Shown: positions 25,800-33,502 of the stretch, one piece after another | Numbering within the stretch: position 1 is the stretch's first letter | How the letters are laid out: each line of letters opens with the position of its first letter | Assembly: GCA_964645125.1 (NCBI GenBank) | Contig: CAZXZC010000003.1 | Span: forward strand, 1 to 43,694 | From: JBDKGD01 sp964645125 | GTDB taxonomy: Bacteria > Patescibacteriota > Minisyncoccia > UBA6257 > 2-01-FULL-56-20 | DNA length: 43,694 nucleotides | Reading direction: 5' to 3' | Notes under the pieces: model-generated | What the model was told of the DNA's origin: nothing | The model's database searches: none | What the model saw: only the letters and a program-made list of their open reading frames with translations | Translations under genes and position numbers: made by a program

Positions 25800-25923
25800 A
25801 GAATTTTACTGCTGACGAAAGAATGCCGCGGAGATAAAAAATTAGAAAATTTTTTATTGAGCGAAAGCAGGTATTTTTCAGCAGAAAAATAACCTGCGGT
25901 TCTTGAGTTAATAGTAAAATTCT
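25800..25923. ncRNA. Candidate structured RNA or miniature element with closed multi-stem fold
   Basis: 124 bases enclosed by 11-bp perfect complementary ends: AGAATTTTACT (25800-25810) and AGTAAAATTCT (25913-25923). Inside are a second stem (AAGAA-tg-CC at 25819-25827 with GG-TTCTT at 25898-25904), hairpin 1 (ATAAAAAATT-agaa-AATTTTTTAT, 25834-25857), and hairpin 2 (GCAGGT-ATTTTTC, loop AGCA, GAAAAAT-a-ACCTGC, 25867-25897). The loop of hairpin 2 with its closing bases (TCAGCAG, 25878-25884) is complementary to CTGCTGA at 25809-25815, a possible pseudoknot. It starts 3 bases after the stop of the 422-aa gene. It codes for no evident protein. Strand and function are unknown. Confidence 0.5.
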
Positions 25924-25926
25924 TAT

Positions 25927-27195
25927 CTATATCTCAAACCACCCAGAAATAATATTGTCTTTTGCTGCCTGCTCCATCTCCGCTTCACTAAAATAACTAG
26001 TGTATAACTTGTTCCACAACGATTCCTGGTGATGATACAAATATTTGAGTAATTCCTTTCGCTTCACCAACGACATTGCCGTATCAATTAAATTAAAACT
26101 CACCAACACCGGCACCCCCACGTCCGTTTTGAAATAGTCGCCCACCCAGTTCATGTCTCGCCAAAATGAAAGATCAATCGGAAATGGTCCCGTTGCACCG
26201 GCCGTTGTAAGGACCCGCTCTGCTCTGTCCCAATGAAGGGCTTCTGGGTTAATGTGTGGGAAAAATAATCGCCAGTCATTTTGATCGTCTTTCGAAAGAT
26301 ACCGTTGCACTACAAGCCATTGTGATTTTGCAGAATCACCAACTGGTCGATCCGCCAATACATCGCCCGACAACAGTGAGACAATATTCGCGGTAAATGT
26401 TTCGGGTGTCTGTGCAAACTTCTCGAACAAACTTGAATAAAATGGAATCTCATTGAAATAATGCAGAAGTAAACTAAAGTTACGAATTACCTCGCCTTTC
26501 ACGTCGAGTGAAAGCGGCAGAGAAAAAATGACGCCAAGCTCCTTCAGGTGACTAATATTATGATGCTTCTTTTTGGTAAAATTCTGAGCCACTTCAAGCC
26601 AGCGCGGCGAAAGCGCTCGGGTCGTAATGGCACGCATTTCAAAATCATCCGGCTTTAACTGAGCATACTGCTTGAAAAACACCTCATTCAACCACTGCGA
26701 GCCCTCGATAAACCGCAACGAACAAAACACTTCGAACAAATCTTCAGCATTCAACATCTGCTCTACTGTTTCGTAGCCTAAAACTTTCAACACCATTTTC
26801 GGAGGTTCCTGCAAAAGAAGGTGTCGGGCCTTTTCTTCTTTCAAAAAAAATCCCTTTGGGCTCCCCGCCGCCTCCTGCGCCTTGCCAAGCACCTGCGCCC
26901 AATCCTGGGTACGCAAACTGGACGGGCACCCCAACCAGCCACACAACTTAGCATCATCATGTTCGATCCGCGCAATAAGCGCATCATACACCTCCGAAGC
27001 AGTTGGATCATTCGATACACCAAGCGTCTCTAAATGGTTGCCAATTTCCCGATCATTCTCCTGCATAATCCAATCGGGAATATTTTTTTTACCGGTAGCT
27101 GCTTCCAATCGAGTTACCGTATGGGTTAAAAGCGCCTTATCAACATGCAAAATCCGCGCGATACGCTCGAGAGATTCAGAGGAGGAGGTAGTCAT
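25927..27195 (-). CDS. 422-aa orphan protein cotranscribed with a PfkB kinase
   Basis: I do not recognise a family. Seen: a predicted soluble, mostly helical protein, no signal peptide or membrane helix. The first 110 residues look like a small helical domain (SLERIARILHVDKALLTHTVTRLE, then a WLGCP segment); the rest contains many aromatic residues, with QWLNEVFFKQYAQLKPDDFEMRAITTRALSPRWLEVAQNF, WRLFFPHINPEALHWDRAE and DLSFWRDMNWVGDYF. No nucleotide-binding or catalytic motif was found. It starts 9 bases after the kinase stop, so it may modify, scaffold or act with the kinase. It is followed at once by the folded 124-base element. Confidence 0.7.
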   Translation of the reverse strand: MTTSSSESLERIARILHVDKALLTHTVTRLEAATGKKNIPDWIMQENDREIGNHLETLGVSNDPTASEVYDALIARIEHDDAKLCGWLGCPSSLRTQDWAQVLGKAQEAAGSPKGFFLKEEKARHLLLQEPPKMVLKVLGYETVEQMLNAEDLFEVFCSLRFIEGSQWLNEVFFKQYAQLKPDDFEMRAITTRALSPRWLEVAQNFTKKKHHNISHLKELGVIFSLPLSLDVKGEVIRNFSLLLHYFNEIPFYSSLFEKFAQTPETFTANIVSLLSGDVLADRPVGDSAKSQWLVVQRYLSKDDQNDWRLFFPHINPEALHWDRAERVLTTAGATGPFPIDLSFWRDMNWVGDYFKTDVGVPVLVSFNLIDTAMSLVKRKELLKYLYHHQESLWNKLYTSYFSEAEMEQAAKDNIISGWFEI

Positions 27196-27204
27196 ACCTC
27201 TATT

Positions 27205-28236
27205 TTACAGGGGGGAAACAGTAACTCGCAACGTCTGCCATCGAGAACCACGAATCGCACTTTTCGTTAAAATCCCCTGTGTTGCGCCAATATACTCCAC
27301 CACCGACGTTGCATTAGCGCTCGCGCGTCGAATTGCCTCACGAATCACCTCATCAGAAAAAGATGAGGATGGTTGTTTGTGAAGTTGGGCGAGTGTCGCC
27401 ACAAACGCGCTCCCAAACGCATCCCCCGCCCCAGTGCGATCCACCACCTTCTTTTCATGAAAAATCCCCGCGGTAAACAACCGCTTTCCATCACTCACCC
27501 GCACGCCCGCTGCGCCATCCGTCACCACCGCCCAGCCAGGCACCATCGCGTCAAACGCGGTAAAAATACGAGTATGGTTGTTAAAATCAGTATTCGTCAA
27601 AAGCGCAGCCTCCTCCCGATTTACAATCACCACATCACACCCACGAAGCAACGCCAAAAGCGCCCTCCCGCCGGTTTTGATATAAAACTTCGAAAGATTA
27701 ATCGCAACGCAACTTCCCTGTTTTTTTGCGCGCGCCACCACGGTGGAAATAACAGAAATGGGAATCTTTCCTGGAACAATATAAAACCACTGCGTCCGCG
27801 GAAGACGCGAAACATCACTAGTTTTCAATTCCTCAGACGCACCACGATAGTTTAAAATCGTTCGCTCCCCTCCGGCATCAAGTAAAATCGCCGAGTACGC
27901 AGTAGACTTGGCCTTACGCACCACTAAATGCGACTCCACTTTTTCTTTTTGTAGCATTGCATGTATCGCTGCAGCGTGCTCATCATCCCCAACCGGCGCC
28001 ACGCACGAAACACGCAACCCCTGCCGTGCAAACGTAACCGCCGCATTGGCCGCGCCTCCACCCGTTGCAAGCGTCACGCTATCAAGCTCAATTTTTGAAC
28101 CCAACGCAAAACATTGTGCTACCCCCTCAGGGAAATCCATCTTCTTCAAATGCTCTGGGTCACGCACCACCATAAACAAACCGCTCTGTAAAAATACATC
28201 GCGCGTCGCCGAGCCGATGGTAACAACATCGTACAT
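27205..28236 (-). CDS. PfkB/ribokinase-family carbohydrate or nucleoside kinase
   Basis: ATP-dependent sugar kinase, 343 residues. Seen: an N-terminal DVVTIGSATRDVF strand with a GGGAANAAVTFARQG motif (PfkB signature 1) and a C-terminal DRTGAGDAFGSAF signature with catalytic base D272. There is a 20-30 residue insertion after the first strand compared with ribokinase. Substrate could be ribose, fructose, a fructose phosphate or a nucleoside; the nearby class II aldolase makes a fructose phosphate possible. A TATACT box ends 9 bases before the ATG. It is the first gene of a two-gene unit with the 422-aa orphan. Confidence 0.88.
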   Translation of the reverse strand: MYDVVTIGSATRDVFLQSGLFMVVRDPEHLKKMDFPEGVAQCFALGSKIELDSVTLATGGGAANAAVTFARQGLRVSCVAPVGDDEHAAAIHAMLQKEKVESHLVVRKAKSTAYSAILLDAGGERTILNYRGASEELKTSDVSRLPRTQWFYIVPGKIPISVISTVVARAKKQGSCVAINLSKFYIKTGGRALLALLRGCDVVIVNREEAALLTNTDFNNHTRIFTAFDAMVPGWAVVTDGAAGVRVSDGKRLFTAGIFHEKKVVDRTGAGDAFGSAFVATLAQLHKQPSSSFSDEVIREAIRRASANATSVVEYIGATQGILTKSAIRGSRWQTLRVTVSPL

Positions 28237-28266
28237 ATATGTGTAAGTATACCACCTTAAACCTTT

Positions 28267-28641
28267 CTATAAACGCACTCCGCGCACACGCAAAATCTGA
28301 CTCGAATGAAACACCACACCAGAGTTCACTACCACCGCGCCCAACACCAACGACCAGTCAGAATAGTAAATGCCTTTTACAAATAAAATACATTGCACAA
28401 AAAACACCGTAACCGGCAAAAACAATGAAACTCCTCGGGTTGTATTCTCTCGTCGCACTAGAAACCCCTGGTGGTAATACCCTGCCGCCACCACCACCCA
28501 ACAACACGCCAACACCACGCTCCACCAAAACTGAACATTCCAAAAGAAAGAAACGCTGGCTAAATTCTGATACACAAAAAACGTAGAACCAAATACAAAC
28601 AAAATCGAAACAACAATTTCAACCAATAGTTTTTTATTCAT
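28267..28641 (-). CDS. Small multi-pass membrane protein, unknown
   Basis: About 124 residues from the ATG 28641 (MNKKLLVEIVV), a better start than 28710, whose extra residues are aromatic-rich and lack a basic start. Seen: four hydrophobic helices (about 6-24, 32-52, 66-86 and 94-112) joined by short loops, one holding RRENTTRG. No family recognised. A TATACT box is about 22 bases upstream. It is the last gene before the PfkB promoter on that strand and may be separate from it. Confidence 0.6.
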   Translation of the reverse strand: MNKKLLVEIVVSILFVFGSTFFVYQNLASVSFFWNVQFWWSVVLACCWVVVAAGYYHQGFLVRRENTTRGVSLFLPVTVFFVQCILFVKGIYYSDWSLVLGAVVVNSGVVFHSSQILRVRGVRL

Positions 28642-28729
28642 ATGCAAGCAAAAATGATGCTGTAAGTATAGCAGATACCAATACCCGTACCCCAAAAACC
28701 ACAACCACAACGGGCTTTATCCGGCACTA

Positions 28730-28759
28730 TTGACAAAATAGCATAATTTATGATATAAT
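28730..28759 (+). promoter_or_regulatory. Consensus promoter of the lipoprotein gene
   Basis: TTGACA (28730-28735), an 18-base spacer and TATAAT (28754-28759). Transcription would start near 28766. The leader then opens with a perfect hairpin TCAAAGG-CGGC-CCTTTGA (28773-28790) and ends with AGGAGGA (28815-28821), 7 bases before the ATG. Confidence 0.85.
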
Positions 28760-28772
28760 ATAAAGAGATACC

Positions 28773-28790
28773 TCAAAGGCGGCCCTTTGA
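28773..28790 (+). promoter_or_regulatory. 5' leader hairpin of the lipoprotein mRNA
   Basis: A 7-bp perfect stem with loop CGGC, starting about 7 bases from the predicted 5' end. Such 5'-terminal hairpins are known to protect mRNAs from decay; that role is inferred here. Confidence 0.75.
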
Positions 28791-28828
28791 GAAAAACTGA
28801 CAACTAAAAACTTCAGGAGGAACTACAT

Positions 28829-29425
28829 ATGCAGAACAACCAATCAAGCCGTTTCTACTTTTTTGTTTTCCTTTGCGTTCTTACGTTTGGTTTAATCGGG
28901 TGTGCGCAACAAACACCACAAACCCAATTCCAATTGGATGTAACTCAAAAGAACGAGGCGGCAAAAATCGCCGAGCAAAAAGCAACAGAGGATGCTGCGT
29001 GGGAAAAAGAATTGAAAGAAAAAATGGTGCAATGGGAAAAAGAAGATGCCGAAAGAAAAAAGACCCACTACCCATTTGGCACATGCGGAAGTTTCTTCCG
29101 CAACCTAAAAAAAGGGCAAGCAGGGTGGGCCGGCGAACTGCGTGGCTTCTGCACGCAGGACAAAGCCGGTCAGTACTGGCTCTTCAATCTTGACGACTAC
29201 GCAGAAGGAGTAAAAAAAGAAAAAAACCAAAAAAAGTACCAGGTGCTGGCACTGTATTATCACAACGCCCGCGAACTAGGGCAGTTTGAAAGCCTGCCCA
29301 GAAAATGTGTCAAGAAAGAAAATTTTTTGACGTTGGAACAAATAAAAGAAATAACAAAAAAACAGCTCCAAAAAGAAAGCTACGAAAAATTACTTGTAGC
29401 CCTTCAAAAAATGGAAGTCTCCTAA
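28829..29425 (+). CDS. Orphan lipoprotein
   Basis: A 198-residue exported lipoprotein of unknown function. Seen: a signal peptide with lipobox LIG-C25, then a charged helical stalk (about 35-80, rich in Lys, Glu and Ala) and a C-terminal domain with FGTCGSFF, AGWAGELRGFCTQDK, QYWLFNLDDY, YYHNARELG and PRKCVKKE, so three Cys outside the membrane. No family recognised. It has its own consensus promoter, an excellent Shine-Dalgarno and its own terminator, so it is likely well expressed. Confidence 0.8.
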   Translation: MQNNQSSRFYFFVFLCVLTFGLIGCAQQTPQTQFQLDVTQKNEAAKIAEQKATEDAAWEKELKEKMVQWEKEDAERKKTHYPFGTCGSFFRNLKKGQAGWAGELRGFCTQDKAGQYWLFNLDDYAEGVKKEKNQKKYQVLALYYHNARELGQFESLPRKCVKKENFLTLEQIKEITKKQLQKESYEKLLVALQKMEVS

Positions 29426-29433
29426 AAAACCAA

Positions 29434-29466
29434 CGACCCACCTGTAACACGGTGGGTCGAACTTTA
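29434..29466 (+). terminator. Terminator of the lipoprotein gene
   Basis: 9-bp perfect stem CGACCCACC / GGTGGGTCG with an 8-base loop, followed by AACTTTAT. Confidence 0.8.
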
Positions 29467-29482
29467 TGTAAAAAACAATCTG

Positions 29483-29557
29483 CGCAGTGGACCGGATTTG
29501 AACCGGCGATCTCCTCCGTGACAGGGAGGCATGTTAACCGGGCTACACCACCACTGC
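29483..29557 (-). tRNA. tRNA-Asp(GUC)
   Basis: Minus-strand cloverleaf: acceptor GCAGTGG/CCACTGC with discriminator G, anticodon stem CCTCC/GGAGG around CTGTCAC (anticodon GTC), T-arm GCCGG-TTCAAAT-CCGGT. CCA is not encoded, so a CCA-adding enzyme is needed. Confidence 0.95.
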
Positions 29558-29622
29558 ATTTAGGCCCAATTCAACACTGTGTACTGTACTATAAAAAACT
29601 CAAAAAGTGAAGCAAGGCAACC

Positions 29623-31707
29623 CTATTTGCTTAGCATCGCCAAAAACGCAGCCTCGGTAAGTATCGGTACACCAAGAGTTTTCGCTTTCTCATATTTTGA
29701 GCCTGGGTTATCCCCCACGACCACATACGAAGTCTGCTTACTCACACTTTCATGTACTATCCCCCCGGCGCCGCGAATACGCTCTTTTGCTTCCTCTCGA
29801 GATAACGAAGAAAGGGTTCCCGTCACTACAAACGATTTCCCCGACAACGTACCAACGCCCTGAAACACCTCCGGCGCAAACACCACCCCATTCTCCGTAA
29901 ACTTCTTCAATAATTTCTGGTGTTTAGGATTTTGAAACCAAGAAAAAATACTTTCTGCCACCACGGGCCCCACATCGGGCAAATCCCGAAGTGCTTCTAC
30001 AGTAAAATCATGTGCGTGCTTCAAAAGGGCCGTAGGATGAGCCACCACACCAAACCGATCGCTAATATACCGAGCCAACACCCGGGCTGTTTCTTCTCCG
30101 ACATGCAAAATACCAAGCGCATATAAAAATCGCGAAAGAGAAATGGTTTTCTTCTGCTCAATTTCCCGCGCGATGTTAGAAGCTGATAATGCTCCAAATC
30201 GCGGCAATGCCGCAATGTCACCTTCGGAAAGGGAAAAAATATCAGCCGCATCCACCATGAGCCCTTCGTCCAAAAACCGATCAATAATCTTAAAACCCAA
30301 ACCGCGAATATCAAATGCCTTTCGCGATACAAAATGGTAGAGCCCTTCCCGTAAGCGTGCACCGCATTCAGAATTGCTGCACCGGTATACTACTCCATCT
30401 GCCACCACGGCCGATCCATCAATAGGACATACCGTGGGCATTACAAACGGACGTGTTTGTTTTGGTCGAAGCGGCACCACCACCTGTATAATTTTTGGTA
30501 TCACGTCTCCTGCCCGCGACACTACCACTGTATCACCAACCCGCACATCAAGTCGTGCTATTTCATCGGCATTATGCAGCGTAGCATGCGTAATCGTAAC
30601 CCCACCCACCGTAACAGGCTCCATCACCGCAACAGGGGTCAACGCTCCAGTGCGCCCCACCTGCACCTGGATATCGCGCACAATAGTCGTTGCTTCACGA
30701 GCCGCAAACTTAAATGCCACCGCCCCCCGAGGTGCCTTGCCAACAATACCAGCTGCTGCATAAGCCGCCGCATCATTGACAATAAGCACCGTACCATCGA
30801 CTTCGTAATCTAACGTTTCTCGCTTTTTCTCCCATGTGTCACGAAACTCAATGGCCTCATTAATGCCATGCGCAAGCACAGTATGAGGGTTAGTCTTAAA
30901 ACCAAATGCCGCAAGCAGCGTATGGATCTCCTCGTGCGTACGTTGGCCAAGATCAGTCACAATATCGTATTGATAACTATCAAGTTTTCTTGCTGCGGTC
31001 ACTGCCGGATCAAGTTGGCGCACGGAACCAGCGGCCACATTGCGTGGATTCGCATATTGTTTTTCACCAAGCCGCTCTTGTCGCGCATTAATAGCCGCAA
31101 ATTCTTTGTGCGTCAAAAATACCTCGCCTCGCACCACAAGTCGCTTCGGTGAAAGCGTAAATCGCCGTGGGTCAAGACCGTATTTCTTCAAGCGACTCTC
31201 CACCACGTCCACCGGCGAAAGTGACAACGGAATCGCATCGATGGTTTTTAAATTTTGCGTCACATCCTCTCCCACGAGCCCATCACCACGAGTTGAGCCT
31301 TGCACCAATACTCCATTTTCATACACCAACTCGATTGCAAGTCCATCAAGTTTCAACTCACAATAAAAATCAGAACGTTCAGAGACCTTGCCTTCCAAAA
31401 ACTTCCCCACACGCACAACCCACGCGCGCGTCTCATCAGCGTTAAACACATCATTCAAAGAGGTCATGCGTGTTTCATGGTGAACCTTCACAAACGAAGA
31501 CAATGGTGCACCCGCAACCCGCTGACTCGGCGAATCAGCAGTCAACAAATCAGGAAATTGAGTCTCCAAATCAACCAGCTCTTTTTTAAGTGTATCCAGT
31601 GCCGCATCCGGAATATCTGACCGATTCTCCACATGATACGCGTATCGGTACTGGTCAATGGCTTTTTTGAGTTTTTGAATTCGCGCGGCGGCTGCCTTCT
31701 TGTCCAT
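29623..31707 (-). CDS. ligA: NAD-dependent DNA ligase
   Basis: Seals nicks with NAD, 694 residues from this ATG; the ORF opens at 31743 but the extra 12 residues are not like the family. Seen in order: Ia domain (LKKAIDQYRYAYHV), adenylation domain with active-site K119 in KLDG and DGLVGEDVTQNLKTI, an OB fold (GRTGALTPVA), zinc finger, helix-hairpin-helix region, and a C-terminal BRCT domain (LSGKSFVVTGTLSSLSREEAK). In the zinc finger the second Cys of the usual CPxC pair is Asp (CPIDGS, later CSNSEC). It lies downstream of the pilus operon on the same strand, after about 110 bases. Confidence 0.97.
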   Translation of the reverse strand: MDKKAAAARIQKLKKAIDQYRYAYHVENRSDIPDAALDTLKKELVDLETQFPDLLTADSPSQRVAGAPLSSFVKVHHETRMTSLNDVFNADETRAWVVRVGKFLEGKVSERSDFYCELKLDGLAIELVYENGVLVQGSTRGDGLVGEDVTQNLKTIDAIPLSLSPVDVVESRLKKYGLDPRRFTLSPKRLVVRGEVFLTHKEFAAINARQERLGEKQYANPRNVAAGSVRQLDPAVTAARKLDSYQYDIVTDLGQRTHEEIHTLLAAFGFKTNPHTVLAHGINEAIEFRDTWEKKRETLDYEVDGTVLIVNDAAAYAAAGIVGKAPRGAVAFKFAAREATTIVRDIQVQVGRTGALTPVAVMEPVTVGGVTITHATLHNADEIARLDVRVGDTVVVSRAGDVIPKIIQVVVPLRPKQTRPFVMPTVCPIDGSAVVADGVVYRCSNSECGARLREGLYHFVSRKAFDIRGLGFKIIDRFLDEGLMVDAADIFSLSEGDIAALPRFGALSASNIAREIEQKKTISLSRFLYALGILHVGEETARVLARYISDRFGVVAHPTALLKHAHDFTVEALRDLPDVGPVVAESIFSWFQNPKHQKLLKKFTENGVVFAPEVFQGVGTLSGKSFVVTGTLSSLSREEAKERIRGAGGIVHESVSKQTSYVVVGDNPGSKYEKAKTLGVPILTEAAFLAMLSK

Positions 31708-31815
31708 GTGTTCTACTCTATCAATATTTCGCTCCAAATTCACCCCTAGTCGACCTCTTTTGCCCGCATGGTTCTATTAAATAAATCCGAAACCTACAAC
31801 CTATAACCTTGCGCA

Positions 31816-32277
31816 TTAATACGAAATAAGTCCCGAATAACCAACATGCACCGTTGAAGAAGTAAGCGTAGACATAAATGAGATGGTAGTCGAAGCACTG
31901 GATGACCCCCCAGCATCAAAAAGAATATCAACACTAAAATCATCAGGAATAGTTTCGGGATCATAGGAAACTCCGGCAGGGAGTGGAAAACGCGTAATGG
32001 TTGAATCTGTAGAATAGGTGCCCGAAAACAGAGCAAAAAATGAATTCGCGCCCCCATTCTCGAAATGTACACCCCATACCGCGTTGTTGGAATGGGCAAT
32101 CGAACGAGCGCGCGCATCTTGTAAAAGCGCAGCCGCGCGAGTAGCGGTAGCAGTCGTATCAAGAGCACCTCGCTTACCACCAAATTGAGTAAACGCAAAC
32201 CCAGCAAGAATAACCGAAAAACCAATAACAATCATAAGTTCCAATAAGGTAAAACCACGCCGAGAAAAAAAACGCAT
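31816..32277 (-). CDS. Type IV pilus/type II secretion pseudopilin (GspH-like)
   Basis: Minor pilin-like protein, 153 residues from the ATG 32277. Seen: a short basic leader (MRFFSRRG) followed by FTLLELMIVIGFSVILAGFAF, the prepilin peptidase site (Gly before Phe, Glu at +5) with the hydrophobic helix, then a Ser/Thr-rich soluble domain. The ORF opens at 32331, but only 32277 gives the normal short leader. It starts 4 bases after the pilC stop, so it belongs to the pilus operon. GspH/FimT-like by size; exact role not clear. Confidence 0.85.
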   Translation of the reverse strand: MRFFSRRGFTLLELMIVIGFSVILAGFAFTQFGGKRGALDTTATATRAAALLQDARARSIAHSNNAVWGVHFENGGANSFFALFSGTYSTDSTITRFPLPAGVSYDPETIPDDFSVDILFDAGGSSSASTTISFMSTLTSSTVHVGYSGLISY

Positions 32278-32281
32278 AGAA

Positions 32282-33487
32282 TTAAAAGCCTGAGGTGAGT
32301 TGATAAATCGGCAAAATAATAGCAAGCGCAATCACGCCAGCCATAAGTCCCATTCCAACCAAGAGTGCTGGCTCAAGCACCGACACCACCGTTTTCAAGC
32401 TGGCATCTACATTTGATTCATAAAACTCAGCCAACGTGCCAAGCACATCCTCAATATGCCCTGCCTTCTCAGACACAGAAATCAAATTCGTAACAACCTT
32501 TGGGAAAATTGGCTCTCGCTTAAATGACTCGCCAATCGTTAAACCCTTCGCTAACCCTTCATGGGCAATCCGAAGCAAACTCTCTCGAAATTGCCTAGAC
32601 CCCACAACTTCGGCGGTAATTTCTGTTGCTTGAATAATCGGCAAATTCGCCTTCATGAGCGCTGAAAATGTCGATGCGAATCGCTGAATGGCAAGTTCAT
32701 GGTAAATCGTCTTCACTACCGGAGTACGCGACAACATGCGATCAATAAGCCTACTCCCCGCAAGCGTAAACCCAAAAAAGTACACACCGCTACCAATAAT
32801 CACAATCGCACCAACCACAAACGCAATCACATGTGCCCCGAAAAATAACCCGACTGTAAACACAATTTGAGAAAATAAAGGAGGCTTGATACCGCTCTGC
32901 AAAAAAATATCGGCAATTTTAGGAAGCGCAAACAACGCAAGCAAGAAAAACACCACCGTTGCAACTGCAAGTAAAATAAGCGGGTATAGTAACGCCCCCT
33001 GAACCTTGCCCCGCAGCTGTGACTCTTTCTCCAAAGAAACACTCAAAGACTCAAACGTCTGCTGTAAACGCCCTGAAGCCTCGGCGGCTTTCACTAAATT
33101 CACGAACACCGGCGAAAACACCTTTGGGTACCGAGCAAACGTTTGATAAAATGGCTGCCCCTTGGCCAAATTCGACTGAATCTCCAGCAAAAAACTCTTT
33201 ACCGATGGTTTTTCATAATCAGCGATCAAAATAGCGATCGCCGAAACCAAGTCAGTGCCCACCTTCAACATCAAAGACAAATATCGCGTCAAAAAAATCT
33301 TGTCACTCAACGTAATACCACCAAACAAACCAACCGATTTTTTCAACTCACTCTGAATCGGCTTAATAGTAATCGGCTTTAAATTGCGCGCAGATAAAAA
33401 TTGCAACACCGACACCAAATCATTCCCCTCAATATTGCCTTCAGAGATAGTTCCCGAAACGTCAGTTGCTGTATAGTGAAAAATCAT
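32282..33487 (-). CDS. pilC: Type IV pilus inner-membrane platform protein PilC
   Basis: Assembly platform of the pilus, 401 residues. Seen: a short N-terminal domain (MIFHYTATDVSGTISEGN), two T2SSF domains (about 55-180 and 255-380, each with a conserved SGRL/ AGHIED-type helix) and membrane helices at about 165-190, 215-240 and 370-395. Its partner PilB is encoded 15 bases upstream and the pseudopilin follows. In known systems it couples PilB ATPase movement to pilin assembly. Confidence 0.93.
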   Translation of the reverse strand: MIFHYTATDVSGTISEGNIEGNDLVSVLQFLSARNLKPITIKPIQSELKKSVGLFGGITLSDKIFLTRYLSLMLKVGTDLVSAIAILIADYEKPSVKSFLLEIQSNLAKGQPFYQTFARYPKVFSPVFVNLVKAAEASGRLQQTFESLSVSLEKESQLRGKVQGALLYPLILLAVATVVFFLLALFALPKIADIFLQSGIKPPLFSQIVFTVGLFFGAHVIAFVVGAIVIIGSGVYFFGFTLAGSRLIDRMLSRTPVVKTIYHELAIQRFASTFSALMKANLPIIQATEITAEVVGSRQFRESLLRIAHEGLAKGLTIGESFKREPIFPKVVTNLISVSEKAGHIEDVLGTLAEFYESNVDASLKTVVSVLEPALLVGMGLMAGVIALAIILPIYQLTSGF

Positions 33488-33502
33488 AAGAATAGGAAAA
33501 AA

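Noticed and set aside
25800..25923. Retron ncRNA
   Set aside because: The end pairing is suggestive, but no reverse transcriptase gene is within the window and no conserved branching G motif was identified; kept as an unclassified structured element.
29305..29610. Plus-strand ORF of 101 aa spanning the lipoprotein end and tRNA-Asp
   Set aside because: It reads through a tRNA gene and a terminator; it is an out-of-frame shadow.
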